64,000 nt of DNA from Cecembia lonarensis LW9 (lineage in GTDB: Bacteria > Bacteroidota > Bacteroidia > Cytophagales > Cyclobacteriaceae). A program made the position numbers and the translations under genes. A model generated the notes under the pieces. The model searched no databases and was not told the origin of the DNA. It saw nothing but the letters and a program-made list of their open reading frames with translations. Position 1 is the stretch's first letter. Each line of letters starts with the position of its first letter. The stretch lies in the NCBI RefSeq assembly GCF_000298295.1, contig NZ_AMGM01000008.1, forward strand, positions 32,707-96,706. Direction: 5' to 3'. Shown here piece by piece: positions 18,663 through 28,229 of this stretch.

Positions 18663-18875
18663 ATGGACGAAAATGAAGACTCCGTAGGTGAAATCCTATA
18701 TAAAAACTCAGGCATGCGCCTAGAAGAATGGATAGCTATGGTCCAAATTATGGAATTTGATAGTAAGGACAAGATGATTGAATTCTTGATGGAAAATGAA
18801 GGATTAACGCATAGGGTAGCACATTTTATTGCTTTTAAGGCCTTTAGCAGGATTAAAAGGGAACGGAATGAATGA
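18663..18875 (+). CDS. Small protein with a DUF4287-like segment
   Basis: 70 residues from ATG 18663. 'RLEEWIAMVQIMEFDSKDKM' followed by 'IEFLMENEGLTHRVAHFIAF' matches the pattern E-W-x-x-x-(16)-L-x-x-x-x-G-L-x-x-x-x-A of DUF4287 proteins, whose function is unknown. It is acidic at the N-terminus and basic at the C-terminus, with no signal peptide. It sits 168 bp after the MBL gene and 127 bp before the DUF302 gene, all on the plus strand. Confidence 0.6.
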   Translation: MDENEDSVGEILYKNSGMRLEEWIAMVQIMEFDSKDKMIEFLMENEGLTHRVAHFIAFKAFSRIKRERNE

Positions 18876-19002
18876 TTTACCACAAGTCTTTAATCTGAAT
18901 TTGCCTCTTGATTTTTCAGGATCTTTCAGAATACGTAACCCAAGTCACCAAGTTTTCGGGTTTTGTATTCTATCTTGATGTCTAATATCAATAGCAACAA
19001 CT

Positions 19003-19395
19003 ATGAAATACCATATCACAAAATCAGTTTCAAACCAAGATTTCCCGTTACTAAGGGAAAAAGTAATAACCGCATTAAAAGAAGAGGGGTTTGGCGTGCT
19101 TACAGAAATCGACATACAGGCGACTATGAAGAAAAAGCTGGACAAAGATTACCTTCCCTTTGTCATTTTGGGTGCCTGTAACCCAGTTTTTGCAGATAAA
19201 GTTCTCAGCATAGATCCAAATATGAGTGCACTACTACCCTGTAATGTAAGTCTAAGGAAACTGGATTCCGGAGAAATTGAAATTTCTGCCATCGACCCGA
19301 TTGCAGCCATGAGTAACTTAGGCAATCCTGCTATTGAACCCTTGGCCACAGAAGTAAGAAAAAAACTGGAAAATGTGGTAGCAAGTGTTCAGTAA
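19003..19395 (+). CDS. DUF302 domain protein
   Basis: 130 residues, cytosolic. 'KVITALKEEGFGVLTEIDIQ' followed by 'KLDKDYLPFVILGACNPVFA' is the characteristic DUF302 core, including the G-A-C-N-P motif. 'LPCNVSLRKLDSGEIEISAI' and a closing 'DP' complete the domain. Crystal structures of DUF302 proteins show a small dimeric alpha/beta fold with no established activity; links to redox or sulfur metabolism in some bacteria are only contextual. The protein is a stand-alone, full-length copy. Confidence 0.85.
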   Translation: MKYHITKSVSNQDFPLLREKVITALKEEGFGVLTEIDIQATMKKKLDKDYLPFVILGACNPVFADKVLSIDPNMSALLPCNVSLRKLDSGEIEISAIDPIAAMSNLGNPAIEPLATEVRKKLENVVASVQ

Positions 19396-19768
19396 GCGGC
19401 ATTCTGTGAAACTCCATATGTTTTATTAGCTTAGATATTTTAAAGCGATCAAATTGAACCATAAAGGAAGTGCTGTTGAATGAAGTTGATAGGAGAAAGG
19501 AATAGCTTCTAAGGTTAATTGGAGCAGTTCCGATAGCGCGGTAATTTTTTAATGTCTGTTATCATTTTTTTTCAAAAGTATGATAGAAATCATATGATAA
19601 GCATTGATATGCAATTACCTTTACCCTTATAAGTTAGCTACTTAGATCAATTAACAAACTGTTTCGACTTTCATCAAACCACCAACAAATAGGCTGAATG
19701 GTTCCAACAAATCGGCGTTGGATAATCGTATCTGATATTTCATCAAATAGACTTGACCAAACAAGACC
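19396..19768. other. Intergenic region upstream of the GH57-like gene
   Basis: 373 bp without a supported gene. The only structure noticed is the short palindrome ATCATATGAT at 19589-19598 inside an AT-rich stretch, which could be a promoter or operator region. No TAnnTTTG box with suitable spacing was found. Confidence 0.5.
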
Positions 19769-21004
19769 ATGAAAACCCTTTGCCTGGTGTTTTATACACA
19801 TCAACCTATAGTTCTAAAAAATTATCGCTTTTATGAAATTGGAACCAATAGTACTTATTTCAGTGAAATGCACAATTACGCCAATATCGAGAAATTGGTG
19901 AAAAAAAAATATAGGCCACTGAATGCTGTGTTGACCAAAATATTCCAAGAATATGGCAGTAAATTCAAAGTCAGCTTTTCGTTTTCTGGAGTAACTTTGG
20001 ACTTATTGGAATATGCTGCACCAGAGGTCATTTGTGACCTGAAAAAACTCAATGAATTTGGGCCTATTGAATTTTTATCTGAAACTTATTCCCATTCAGT
20101 CCTTTCCAAAAAATGTCATCATGAATTCATGCAGCAGACCATCAAACAAAAGGATAAGGTGCTACAGCTGTTTGGTCAGATCCCTAAAGCCTTTATGAAT
20201 AATTATGGTTATCCCATAAAATTTCTATCCAATACATTGCCGCAGATGGGATTCAAAGTTGTACTTCAATTCAAAGAATTACAGGCAAATCCCGAAAGCC
20301 AGCCCACTGTTCAGCATTATGTAACGGATACCGAAGTTTTTCATGTGCTCCAAAGCAAAAAAAGAATACTGCAACCTTTCATAAAAGCATCTAAAAAAAT
20401 TGATACGGATGCCTTCCTTCAGTGGGTACTCTCATTACCAGAGGATAATGAAATTGTTTGTCTGGCTTTGGATTACCTGGAATTAGCTGCTCAAAGCGAT
20501 CAGGATGTACAAATTTTAGAATTTATCGAAGAATTACCGGAAAAGGCGGCTGCTCTGGACATCAATTTTTCCAGTCCTTCTGAGTTAATTCATAATTCGC
20601 GTCAAAATCACATCAAAAAAAATCTGATTTCCCTGGAAACAGGGCAAGAATTGGAATCCAATGTTTCAAATGATTTACAAATTGAAATCCTAGAGATTTT
20701 GGATGGATTAAAGGATAAAGTCTATGCGTGCAACAATGAGAAAATCATAAAAACCTGGTTTTACTTGCAAGACCAATGGTTATTAAATCATTTGAACTTA
20801 GAAGATGGAGTGGATGCTGAGAAAAATCAGGCCATCCAACATTACATCAACTTCAGAAATGTATTACAGGATTTTTCTCAAAGAGTAGAACAAACCTTAG
20901 CCCAAAACAAGCAAGAACTGAAACAGAACTTTCAAAACCCTTTACGACCTGTAAAGCGTCAGCAGCCTATTTCCTCATCTGAGATATTTAACACCCTTTT
21001 CTGA
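19769..21004 (+). CDS. GH57-like protein lacking the catalytic nucleophile
   Basis: 411 residues. The N-terminus 'CLVFYTHQPIVLKNYRFYEI' and 'SFSGVTLDLLEYAAPEV', then 'GPIEFLSETYSHS', follow the glycoside hydrolase 57 alpha-amylase/glucanotransferase domain as found in Bacteroidota. Active GH57 enzymes carry the nucleophile Glu in a motif close to F-R-N-T-E-L; the equivalent stretch here reads 'PKAFMNNYGYPIKF', with no Glu. The acid Asp may survive in 'LALDYLEL'. The C-terminal 120 residues are helical and polar and differ from the usual GH57 tail. It is probably a non-catalytic homologue that binds alpha-glucan or regulates its metabolism; a glgX gene lies at 55355. Confidence 0.7.
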   Translation: MKTLCLVFYTHQPIVLKNYRFYEIGTNSTYFSEMHNYANIEKLVKKKYRPLNAVLTKIFQEYGSKFKVSFSFSGVTLDLLEYAAPEVICDLKKLNEFGPIEFLSETYSHSVLSKKCHHEFMQQTIKQKDKVLQLFGQIPKAFMNNYGYPIKFLSNTLPQMGFKVVLQFKELQANPESQPTVQHYVTDTEVFHVLQSKKRILQPFIKASKKIDTDAFLQWVLSLPEDNEIVCLALDYLELAAQSDQDVQILEFIEELPEKAAALDINFSSPSELIHNSRQNHIKKNLISLETGQELESNVSNDLQIEILEILDGLKDKVYACNNEKIIKTWFYLQDQWLLNHLNLEDGVDAEKNQAIQHYINFRNVLQDFSQRVEQTLAQNKQELKQNFQNPLRPVKRQQPISSSEIFNTLF

Positions 21005-21039
21005 GCTTTGGTCAATGCATAACCCAAATAATTAACCAC

Positions 21040-22191
21040 TTATTTTTTCAAACGCTCCCAGGAAGAAATCATTACCCAATGATTTTCTTCCTGTTGCAGC
21101 GTGGCCGTCCATAGGTAAGTTTTAGGCCAGTTTCTAAAAATTCCTGCCATAGCGTATAATAGCCTAAGCGATATTTTCTTTTCATTAGGTATCCAGCCTC
21201 CATCAGGATGAAGTAGAATCTGCACCCCCTCTCTTTTGGTGGAAACTGTATAGATACCCTTTATGATTCCCGTACTTTTTTCCCCGGCGATCACAAAAGA
21301 TCCTTTTACTTCCAAGCCTGGCTTGATCATATTGAACTGAGGAAATGCGGGATCAAAGGATAGGCTTACCTGATGTCCATCACCCTCCGCTATCAAAGAT
21401 TTGATTTCCTTGGCTTTCCCATTGTAATCCCATGTCAAATGCCTATTATCCAGTCTTACGGGTTTCAGGACCTCAGAAGTTGCAGGATTAAAGGTAACAA
21501 TGAATGGATCAGGGGAATACCTCGCAAAATACATCCAAGTACCATCCAAAGGAAGTGGTAATTTATCCGCTTGGTGCTTCCTTCCGTCAATACTTACCTC
21601 CAGTTGGGTATGCTTCCTTCTTACAAAATAAAAATCATGCAAAAGCACTAAAGGCATGGCCGATGGATTACTGGCGGCATCTCCCATCGGTGCCAATAGA
21701 CCAAAGGGCTCCCTTTTTTTGGGGTGCTTTTCTTCAATATGAATTTTAATCTTTCGGTTGCTTTTATCCCTAAATTCAATTTCAGCCAAGACCCCCGTAC
21801 CAGAAATTTCAAATTCACTTTTGTCAAAATCCACTTGGTGCATGGCAGCAAGACCATTTCCAGCAATATCATATTTATCTGGATCTGGCCTTAGCCCGGC
21901 TTCATGATATACCTCTATCCGCATATCCTTCCTCCAGGCAATTACCAAAAGCCCCCGGCCATTGGCTTCATCATCAAAATACTGAGGTTCTAATCCGATA
22001 TACTCTCCATCAGGATCTTTTTCAAAATTGACCAACAGTAAGCGTTGCATGGGATCAATTTCAAATTGGAAGGGCAAATAAAGAATTGATTCCTCTTCCA
22101 AATAGATATTTTGGGGATGATTCATTTTCTGGATTTCATTATTGGAGATACAGGATACAAGGCATAACAGCAGTAAAAGAAATCTGACAAT
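21040..22191 (-). CDS. Hypothetical lipoprotein with a non-standard start
   Basis: I do not know the family. The first ordinary start is ATG 22125 (361 residues), but the frame is open upstream and encodes a lipoprotein signal: 'VRFLLLLLCLVSCISNNEIQ', with lipobox 'LVSC'. No ATG, GTG or TTG exists between this and the in-frame TAG at 22200; ATT at 22191 is the best candidate. The mature protein is beta-rich ('FEISGTGVLAEIEFRDKSNR', 'LPLDGTWMYFARYSPDPFIV'), probably soluble on the periplasmic or outer surface. It converges with the GH57-like gene, leaving 35 bp between stops. Confidence 0.65.
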   Translation of the reverse strand: MVRFLLLLLCLVSCISNNEIQKMNHPQNIYLEEESILYLPFQFEIDPMQRLLLVNFEKDPDGEYIGLEPQYFDDEANGRGLLVIAWRKDMRIEVYHEAGLRPDPDKYDIAGNGLAAMHQVDFDKSEFEISGTGVLAEIEFRDKSNRKIKIHIEEKHPKKREPFGLLAPMGDAASNPSAMPLVLLHDFYFVRRKHTQLEVSIDGRKHQADKLPLPLDGTWMYFARYSPDPFIVTFNPATSEVLKPVRLDNRHLTWDYNGKAKEIKSLIAEGDGHQVSLSFDPAFPQFNMIKPGLEVKGSFVIAGEKSTGIIKGIYTVSTKREGVQILLHPDGGWIPNEKKISLRLLYAMAGIFRNWPKTYLWTATLQQEENHWVMISSWERLKK

Positions 22192-22296
22192 GATGACCTA
22201 ATTTTAAGTTAAAGGTAAAGCTTTTAAAACCAAAAGATAAAGGTTAAATCAGGGTTTTACCTGACAAAGGTCATGAAAATATTTTCCTTTATCAGC

Positions 22297-22315
22297 TATA
22301 TTGACGGTCAATATA
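22297..22315. promoter_or_regulatory. Perfect 19-bp palindrome, putative operator
   Basis: TATATTGAC-G-GTCAATATA: two exact 9-bp arms around one central base, ending 28 bp before the ATG at 22344. The size, position and arm spacing suit a dimeric repressor such as a TetR-family protein overlapping the promoter or leader of the downstream gene. It occurs where no terminator is needed and lacks a T tract. Confidence 0.6.
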
Positions 22316-22343
22316 AGATGCTAACAATCTCATTTTCATTGCT

Positions 22344-23432
22344 ATGAAATTTGCCTTTATACTTTTGGTTTTAGTCCATGCTTTGATCCACTTATTAGGC
22401 TTCGCAAAGGCATTTCAACTGGCAGAGTTAAAGGATTTCCCCATTCAAGTGAGTAAGCCTGCTGGTTTATTTTGGCTGGGTGTTGCCATGATGCTCCTTA
22501 CAGTAGCCATTTTTTACTATTTGGAAAACAAAGATTGGTGGATATTTGCCTTTATTGGGTTACTGATTTCTCAAGCTTTAATTTTTTCCCAATGGTCAGA
22601 GGCCAAATTTGGAAGTTTCCCTAATCTGATCATTTTGTTGGTAGCTTTCATTGCCTTCTTCCAGTACAGTTTCGAAAAAAAGATCCAAAGGGAAACCAAA
22701 GAACATATTCAAAATATAAAAGAAGTACCCCAACTGAGCACTGCATCCATCATGCACCTTCCCCCTCCTGTTCAAAAATGGCTGAACAGATCGGGGCTTG
22801 TAGACCAAGCCCCCTTAAAATCTGTTTATTCAGAGCAATCTTATAGGTTAAAGCTAAACCCTGAACAGAAAAACTGGTATGCTGCAAGTGCACAGCAGCT
22901 TTCCACAGTCAATCCCCCCAGCTTTATCTGGTCTGTAGACTTACAAATGATGCCTCTATTGTTTGCTATCGGGAGGGATAGGTTTTATCAGGGAGAGGGA
23001 GAAATGTTGATCAAATTTCTGGCCTTATTTCCTGTGGCCAATGAAGGGAAAAACAATCAGATCAACGAAGCTACCTTACAAAGATTTTTAGGAGAAATAG
23101 TCTGGTATCCCTCTGCTGCCATCATGGATTATATACAATGGAAAGAATTGGACAGTCATTCGGCAGAAGCCACCATGAAGGTAGGCAATACTTCGGGTTC
23201 CGGCATATTTGAATTTGATGATGACGGTAAATTGATCCGCTTTATTACCCAAAGGTATATGGGAAGTGGTCCGGATGCAGTAAAAAAGGATTGGATAGTA
23301 GAGGTTTTGGAACATCAAGCTTTTGAAGGCGTTTTGCTTCCCAGTAAGTGCAATGCTACCTGGAGATTAGAAACAGGAGACTGGACCTGGGCTGAAATAC
23401 AGATTGACTCAGTAAACTTTAATAGGAATTAA
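22344..23432 (+). CDS. Membrane protein with a DUF6544/DUF6920-like C-terminal domain
   Basis: 362 residues. The first 110 residues hold four hydrophobic helices (starting 'FAFILLVLVHALIHLLGFAK'), and a soluble domain follows. That domain starts with 'HLPPPVQKWLNRSGLVDQAP' and contains 'WSVDLQMMPLLFAIGRDRFY', 'EGEMLIKFLALFPVANEGK' and 'RFLGEIVWYPSAAI', the set of segments I associate with the DUF6544/DUF6920 group of unknown function. The close palindrome at 22297-22315 implies tight transcriptional control of this single gene. Confidence 0.7.
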   Translation: MKFAFILLVLVHALIHLLGFAKAFQLAELKDFPIQVSKPAGLFWLGVAMMLLTVAIFYYLENKDWWIFAFIGLLISQALIFSQWSEAKFGSFPNLIILLVAFIAFFQYSFEKKIQRETKEHIQNIKEVPQLSTASIMHLPPPVQKWLNRSGLVDQAPLKSVYSEQSYRLKLNPEQKNWYAASAQQLSTVNPPSFIWSVDLQMMPLLFAIGRDRFYQGEGEMLIKFLALFPVANEGKNNQINEATLQRFLGEIVWYPSAAIMDYIQWKELDSHSAEATMKVGNTSGSGIFEFDDDGKLIRFITQRYMGSGPDAVKKDWIVEVLEHQAFEGVLLPSKCNATWRLETGDWTWAEIQIDSVNFNRN

Positions 23433-23548
23433 TACCTGGTTTGGGTCCTGATTTTTACCTTTTCCTTTCTCACCATTTTATCCGTGAACTTATGTGCATG
23501 CTACTGAAATGCCTGTCCTGAAAGTATTTCGAAAAGTGAGATACCTGT

Positions 23549-25645
23549 TCAATCCCGTTGGAGATGCTTCTTTAAGAAGTCTACGGTTGCCTGATTCACT
23601 TTAACCAAATTGCCATACTTCATCCAATGATGGGTATCATCTGGGATGATCAGGGATTCAAATGGCATTTTCCTGTCTTCAAACCTTCTGATCAGATCCG
23701 TAGTTTGGCTGACCTGTACGTTTCTATCATCATCACCATGGATAAAAAGTACAGGAGAACGCCAGGTATCCAAATATGCCAAGGGAGAGGAATAGAATGC
23801 CGTTCTTTGGGCTTTTTCAAAATCAGGAGCTTTTTCAAATCCATCAGGCATTTCCAGCCTTCTGGAAAGCTCATGAACCCCATGAATGTCCACGCCTGCC
23901 GCAAATAGATCCGAATCTTTAGCCAGTGCCAAAGCTGTCAAATAGCCCCCATATGAACCTCCATAAATCCCAATTCTCTCCGGATCCACTTGGGGTAAGC
24001 CTGCCAGGTATTCCCCCGCAGCTTTTACATCCAGGTATTCCTCTGCCCCCTGCCAGTAGGTCCTGGCAGGCTTGTGGAATTCATACCCATAGCCTATACC
24101 CAACCTGAAATTCACAGACAAGACAACAAAGCCCATATTGGCCAAGTATTGGTTGATTGCATAGGTATTTGAATAATAATCCCCATAATGCCAACCGAGC
24201 AACATTTGTCGCTGTGGGCCGCCATGTACGAATAACACAGCCGGCTTTTTATCTGCCCCCCCCTCTTTTTCAAAAATCTGGGCATGTACATCCAATCCAT
24301 CCGGAGATTTAAAAATCACCTGTTTGGGCTTGACCATTTCGGCCAAGGGAAAATCTTTGGGCAGTAGCTCATCTGCAATCACCTGCATCTGACCTGTACT
24401 CAATTGCAGAATTGTAGGCAACATTGGCCTGGCATAAGTTGAGGAAATACAGGCGATAAATTGCGAACTTGATAGCATCACAGGATTGGTTTCAATACTT
24501 TCCCCTTGCGACCAAATTTCAAAATTGCCATCTGCAATATTGACCCTACCGATATGCCTTCTGTCAATATCATCATCCAGAGGGCCTGTATTGGCAGAAA
24601 AAAGCAGTGATTTACCATCCGGTGCTAATTGGACATGCTCTACCATAAAATTCCCTTTGGTCAATTGACGGGATGGGCCAGCATTAGCATCCATGGCATA
24701 CATATGCGGCCAACCATCCTCATAAGAAAGATACACCAACTGATTATCAGTGGCCCAATGAAGGTTTGCCCCACCATGTGTGGTGGATATAGATCCCCTC
24801 AAAGTCTCAGGAGCTTTCCACCGCATTTTCCCTTCCCCTGACTCCAAGTCTGCTGTCCAAATTTCCCAAGGATTATGACGCTGCTCCAAAATAGGCTGAG
24901 GTTCCGCTTTTCCTCCTGGTCTTCGGATAAAAGCTACCAATTTCCCATCAGGGGACCATCTAGGGCTGTAATCCCTACTAAAGGATGGGGAAACATAACT
25001 CAGCTTTTTTTCTTGGATGTCAAATACACCCACCAAAGCATGGGTGCCTCTATTGATGGTAAACAATAACTTATCCCCTTGTGGGGACCAACTGAGTTCG
25101 CTGACCGAGCCTTTTGTTTCAAAAAGTTGCTCAGGCTTTGGATCGTTTAATTTAAAGGTCCAAACCTGTCTGTTTTTAATATAGGCAACCGTGTGATTGT
25201 CTGCCCCAATAACAGGATCATCTCCTTCAGTAATTTTTTCGGCTTTTCCTCCACTATAAGGGACTTTCCAAATCTCCACCTTTGGGATAAATATTTCTTG
25301 GGAAGGGTTTATCCCAACATTTCTCTCCCAATTGCTGCCATGTTCTCCTCCCCTTACAAAAATCAGGGTATTGCCATCAGCGGTGTATTGTAGGTTGGTA
25401 ATTTCCTGACCATCATCATGAGTAAAATCAGTGAGTCTTCTGGGTTTAAAATCAGGAGCCTCCGCAACATACACATTACGCAAGCCTTTTTCATTCATGG
25501 CCCAGGCTATTCTATCCTGCTGACCAGCAGCTGTAAGTTCAGATGGAAAAGGAAATGAGTTTACCTGTTCCATGGAGAAACGCTGCGCATTGTTTTGCCC
25601 AAATGAAACTAAAAACAGGAAAGTTAAAATCAGTAAATTTCTCAT
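23549..25645 (-). CDS. S9 family serine peptidase (prolyl oligopeptidase / acylaminoacyl-peptidase type)
   Basis: 698 residues from ATG 25645, which starts a clean signal peptide (MRNLLILTFLFLVSFG...NAQ); the frame is open a further 31 codons upstream. The N-terminal half is a WD40/TolB-like propeller with repeated 'SWSPQGDKLLFT' and 'RWSPDGKLVAFI' blades. The C-terminal alpha/beta hydrolase has the nucleophile in 'GIYGGSYGGYL' (about residue 558), the Asp in 'IHGDDDRNV' (about 636) and the His in 'DDTHHWM' (about 671). It cleaves short peptides in the periplasm. All three catalytic residues are present and the length is normal for the family. Confidence 0.92.
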   Translation of the reverse strand: MRNLLILTFLFLVSFGQNNAQRFSMEQVNSFPFPSELTAAGQQDRIAWAMNEKGLRNVYVAEAPDFKPRRLTDFTHDDGQEITNLQYTADGNTLIFVRGGEHGSNWERNVGINPSQEIFIPKVEIWKVPYSGGKAEKITEGDDPVIGADNHTVAYIKNRQVWTFKLNDPKPEQLFETKGSVSELSWSPQGDKLLFTINRGTHALVGVFDIQEKKLSYVSPSFSRDYSPRWSPDGKLVAFIRRPGGKAEPQPILEQRHNPWEIWTADLESGEGKMRWKAPETLRGSISTTHGGANLHWATDNQLVYLSYEDGWPHMYAMDANAGPSRQLTKGNFMVEHVQLAPDGKSLLFSANTGPLDDDIDRRHIGRVNIADGNFEIWSQGESIETNPVMLSSSQFIACISSTYARPMLPTILQLSTGQMQVIADELLPKDFPLAEMVKPKQVIFKSPDGLDVHAQIFEKEGGADKKPAVLFVHGGPQRQMLLGWHYGDYYSNTYAINQYLANMGFVVLSVNFRLGIGYGYEFHKPARTYWQGAEEYLDVKAAGEYLAGLPQVDPERIGIYGGSYGGYLTALALAKDSDLFAAGVDIHGVHELSRRLEMPDGFEKAPDFEKAQRTAFYSSPLAYLDTWRSPVLFIHGDDDRNVQVSQTTDLIRRFEDRKMPFESLIIPDDTHHWMKYGNLVKVNQATVDFLKKHLQRD

Positions 25646-25762
25646 AGGAATGGAATAATATTTTAAAATATAGCCAAAAGCTATGAATGTAAAAAGAAAA
25701 TTTCTCGGAAGTGTAGCTTTACTTAATATACACGGCAAATTGTGCGCAGAACAAATGAGGAT

Positions 25763-25796
25763 AAAAAAAAAGGCTGTCCCTATTTATGAGACAGCC
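25763..25796 (-). terminator. Rho-independent terminator of hppA
   Basis: On the minus strand a 7-bp GGCTGTC/GACAGCC stem with an 11-nt loop is followed by nine T residues, 26 bp past the hppA stop. The same stem is used by the terminator at 40721-40757. Confidence 0.85.
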
Positions 25797-25821
25797 TCTT
25801 AATACTTGTACTTTGGGTTAA

Positions 25822-28041
25822 TTAATCGACTTTCAATACTTCTACACTTACGATTTCCTTGATAGCTTCAACCTTTATCTCTTTGATGATTTCTTTTTCG
25901 AGGTTAGCATGCCCATGTCCATCACCTTCAGAAATATGAGGCGCAATGATCAATGCTACAATAGAGGTCAATTTGATCAGGATATTCATGGAAGGCCCTG
26001 AAGTATCTTTAAACGGATCACCTACGGTGTCTCCTGTGACAGAGGCTTTGTGGGCTTCAGAACCCTTATACTCCATTTTACCGTTAATCTCTACCCCTTT
26101 TTCAAAAGATTTCTTGGCATTGTCCCAAGCACCACCGGCATTATTTTGGAAAATACCCATCATAACACCGGATACGGTGATACCGGCCAACATACCGCCC
26201 AATACTTCTGGACCAAATGCAAAACCCACAATAATCGGAGAAATTAAGGCAATGGCTCCTGGAGGTATCATTTCCCTAATGGAAGCAGCCGTAGAAATTT
26301 CCACACATTTTTCATACTCAGGCTTGGCCTTGTACTCCATAATTCCAGGAATCTCTTTGAATTGCCTCCTTACCTCATTCACCATATCCATGGCAGCACG
26401 ACCCACAGCAGCAATGGCTAAGGAGGAGAAAATAAATGGAATCATAGCCCCTATAAATAGACCGGCCAATACATCCGCTTTGTAAATATCGATGGTATTG
26501 ATGCCTGCCAAACCTACATAAGCGGCAAACAAAGCCAAAGCTGTCAAAGCAGCAGAGGCAATCGCAAAACCTTTTCCGGTAGCTGCAGTGGTATTACCTA
26601 CCGCATCCAAAATATCTGTTCTTTCACGCACTTCTTTAGGAAGGCCGGACATTTCTGCAATACCCCCTGCATTATCTGCAATTGGCCCAAAAGCATCAAT
26701 GGCCAACTGCATCGCCGTAGTGGCCATCATTCCAGCTGCTGCAATGGCCACACCATAAAGACCGGCAAAAAGGAAGGAACCATAAATACCCGCAGCCAAA
26801 ACAATAATAGGCATTACGGTAGACTGCATACCTACAGCCAAACCTGCAATAATATTTGTGGCGTGACCTGTAGAGGACTGTTGTACAATAGAGTTAACAG
26901 GTTTTTTCCCAATGGCAGTGTAATATTCTGTAATGATACTCATCAAGGCGCCCACAATCAATCCTAAGAAAACGGCACCAAAAACACCCATTTTTGTAAA
27001 AGAAGGAGAGCCTTCACGAATCATCACCAAGTCTCCTTCCGGAAACATATAATCAATAACGAAATAAGAGGCTATAACCGTTAATATAATCGAATACCAG
27101 TTACCTTTATTCAAAGCTGCCTGAACACTGTCATTGTCAGTTTTGATTTTCACAAACAGGGTACCTACGACAGAGAATAAAAGACCCAAACCGGCTATCA
27201 CCAATGGCAATAAGACAGGTGCAATTCCTCCAAAATTATCAGCAGATACTATCTCTCTTCCCAATACCATAGAAGCCAAAATAGTCGCTACATAAGATCC
27301 AAAAAGGTCAGCGCCCATACCGGCCACGTCTCCCACATTGTCCCCAACGTTATCTGCAATGGTAGCAGGATTTCTGACATCATCTTCCGGAATACCTGCT
27401 TCCACCTTACCTACTAAATCAGCACCCACATCAGCTGCTTTGGTGTAAATACCTCCGCCTACACGGGCAAAAAGGGCAATGGATTCCGCACCCAAAGAAA
27501 ACCCAGCAAGCACTTCGAGCGCTTTGCTCATTTCCAATCCGTTGACATTGGCTCCGGTGGAAACTACATAAACATTGTAAAATAGAATGAATAGGGAGCC
27601 CATTCCCAAAACAGCCAAACCTGCTACACCAAGACCCATTACAGATCCACCCGTAAAGGACACATTTAAGGCATTTTTCAAACTGGTTTTTGCAGCCTGG
27701 GTGGTTCTTACATTGGCTTTGGTGGCTATATTCATCCCAATGTAACCTGCAAGGGCAGAAAAAAAGGCACCAATAACAAAAGAGACAGCAATTACCGGAC
27801 TGGAGGTTTCAATAAGTGTTCCTGACCAAGCTAGGATAATACCGGCTATGATCACAAAGTAAGTCAAAACCCTCCATTCTGCCTTTAAAAAGGCCATCGC
27901 ACCCTTGGCGATGTGTCCGGCGAGTTCTGCCATGTTAGCATCACCTGCATCCTGCTTGGTTACCCAAGCTGATTTAATTGCCATTACTATCAGGCCTATT
28001 ATTCCCATAAAGGGAACCACATATACAAACGCTTGTTCCAT
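25822..28041 (-). CDS. hppA: Membrane-bound ion-translocating pyrophosphatase
   Basis: 739 residues from ATG 28041 ([11 protein letters not shown]...); a TTG eight codons earlier is less likely. The protein has about 16 membrane helices and all active-site signatures: '[18 protein letters not shown]', '[20 protein letters not shown]' and, near the C-terminus, '[15 protein letters not shown]'. It hydrolyses pyrophosphate and pumps Na+ and/or H+ out of the cytoplasm. The segment '[12 protein letters not shown]' (about residue 482) has Ala where potassium-independent enzymes have Lys, so it should be the K+-dependent type, which includes the Na+ pumps. A good Bacteroidota promoter precedes it and a terminator follows, so it is a single-gene unit. 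Confidence 0.95.
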   Translation of the reverse strand: MEQAFVYVVPFMGIIGLIVMAIKSAWVTKQDAGDANMAELAGHIAKGAMAFLKAEWRVLTYFVIIAGIILAWSGTLIETSSPVIAVSFVIGAFFSALAGYIGMNIATKANVRTTQAAKTSLKNALNVSFTGGSVMGLGVAGLAVLGMGSLFILFYNVYVVSTGANVNGLEMSKALEVLAGFSLGAESIALFARVGGGIYTKAADVGADLVGKVEAGIPEDDVRNPATIADNVGDNVGDVAGMGADLFGSYVATILASMVLGREIVSADNFGGIAPVLLPLVIAGLGLLFSVVGTLFVKIKTDNDSVQAALNKGNWYSIILTVIASYFVIDYMFPEGDLVMIREGSPSFTKMGVFGAVFLGLIVGALMSIITEYYTAIGKKPVNSIVQQSSTGHATNIIAGLAVGMQSTVMPIIVLAAGIYGSFLFAGLYGVAIAAAGMMATTAMQLAIDAFGPIADNAGGIAEMSGLPKEVRERTDILDAVGNTTAATGKGFAIASAALTALALFAAYVGLAGINTIDIYKADVLAGLFIGAMIPFIFSSLAIAAVGRAAMDMVNEVRRQFKEIPGIMEYKAKPEYEKCVEISTAASIREMIPPGAIALISPIIVGFAFGPEVLGGMLAGITVSGVMMGIFQNNAGGAWDNAKKSFEKGVEINGKMEYKGSEAHKASVTGDTVGDPFKDTSGPSMNILIKLTSIVALIIAPHISEGDGHGHANLEKEIIKEIKVEAIKEIVSVEVLKVD

Positions 28042-28078
28042 AAAGTTTACTGAGTTTATAGTCAAAATAACATTCCGA

Positions 28079-28109
28079 CAAAGATATTACTATTCAATTA
28101 TCAAGCAAT
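28079..28109 (-). promoter_or_regulatory. Bacteroidota-type promoter for hppA
   Basis: On the minus strand: ATTG, 19 bp, then TATCTTTG, matching the -33 TTG / -7 TAnnTTTG consensus of Bacteroidota sigma-ABfr. Transcription would start near 28072, about 30 bp before the hppA ATG at 28041. Confidence 0.5.
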
Positions 28110-28229
28110 CAAAATAGATAAATGTCATGTATTTTTGTATACAGAAGAATATTTTGCATGCAATTGCTTATGATGGGTTATTTATTTTTACCTTTTTCAT
28201 CCATATATTGGATGGGATAAAATTGAAAT

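Noticed and set aside
25946..26485. 179-codon plus-strand frame opposite hppA
   Set aside because: Antisense shadow of a highly conserved membrane protein gene; composition follows the hppA codons.
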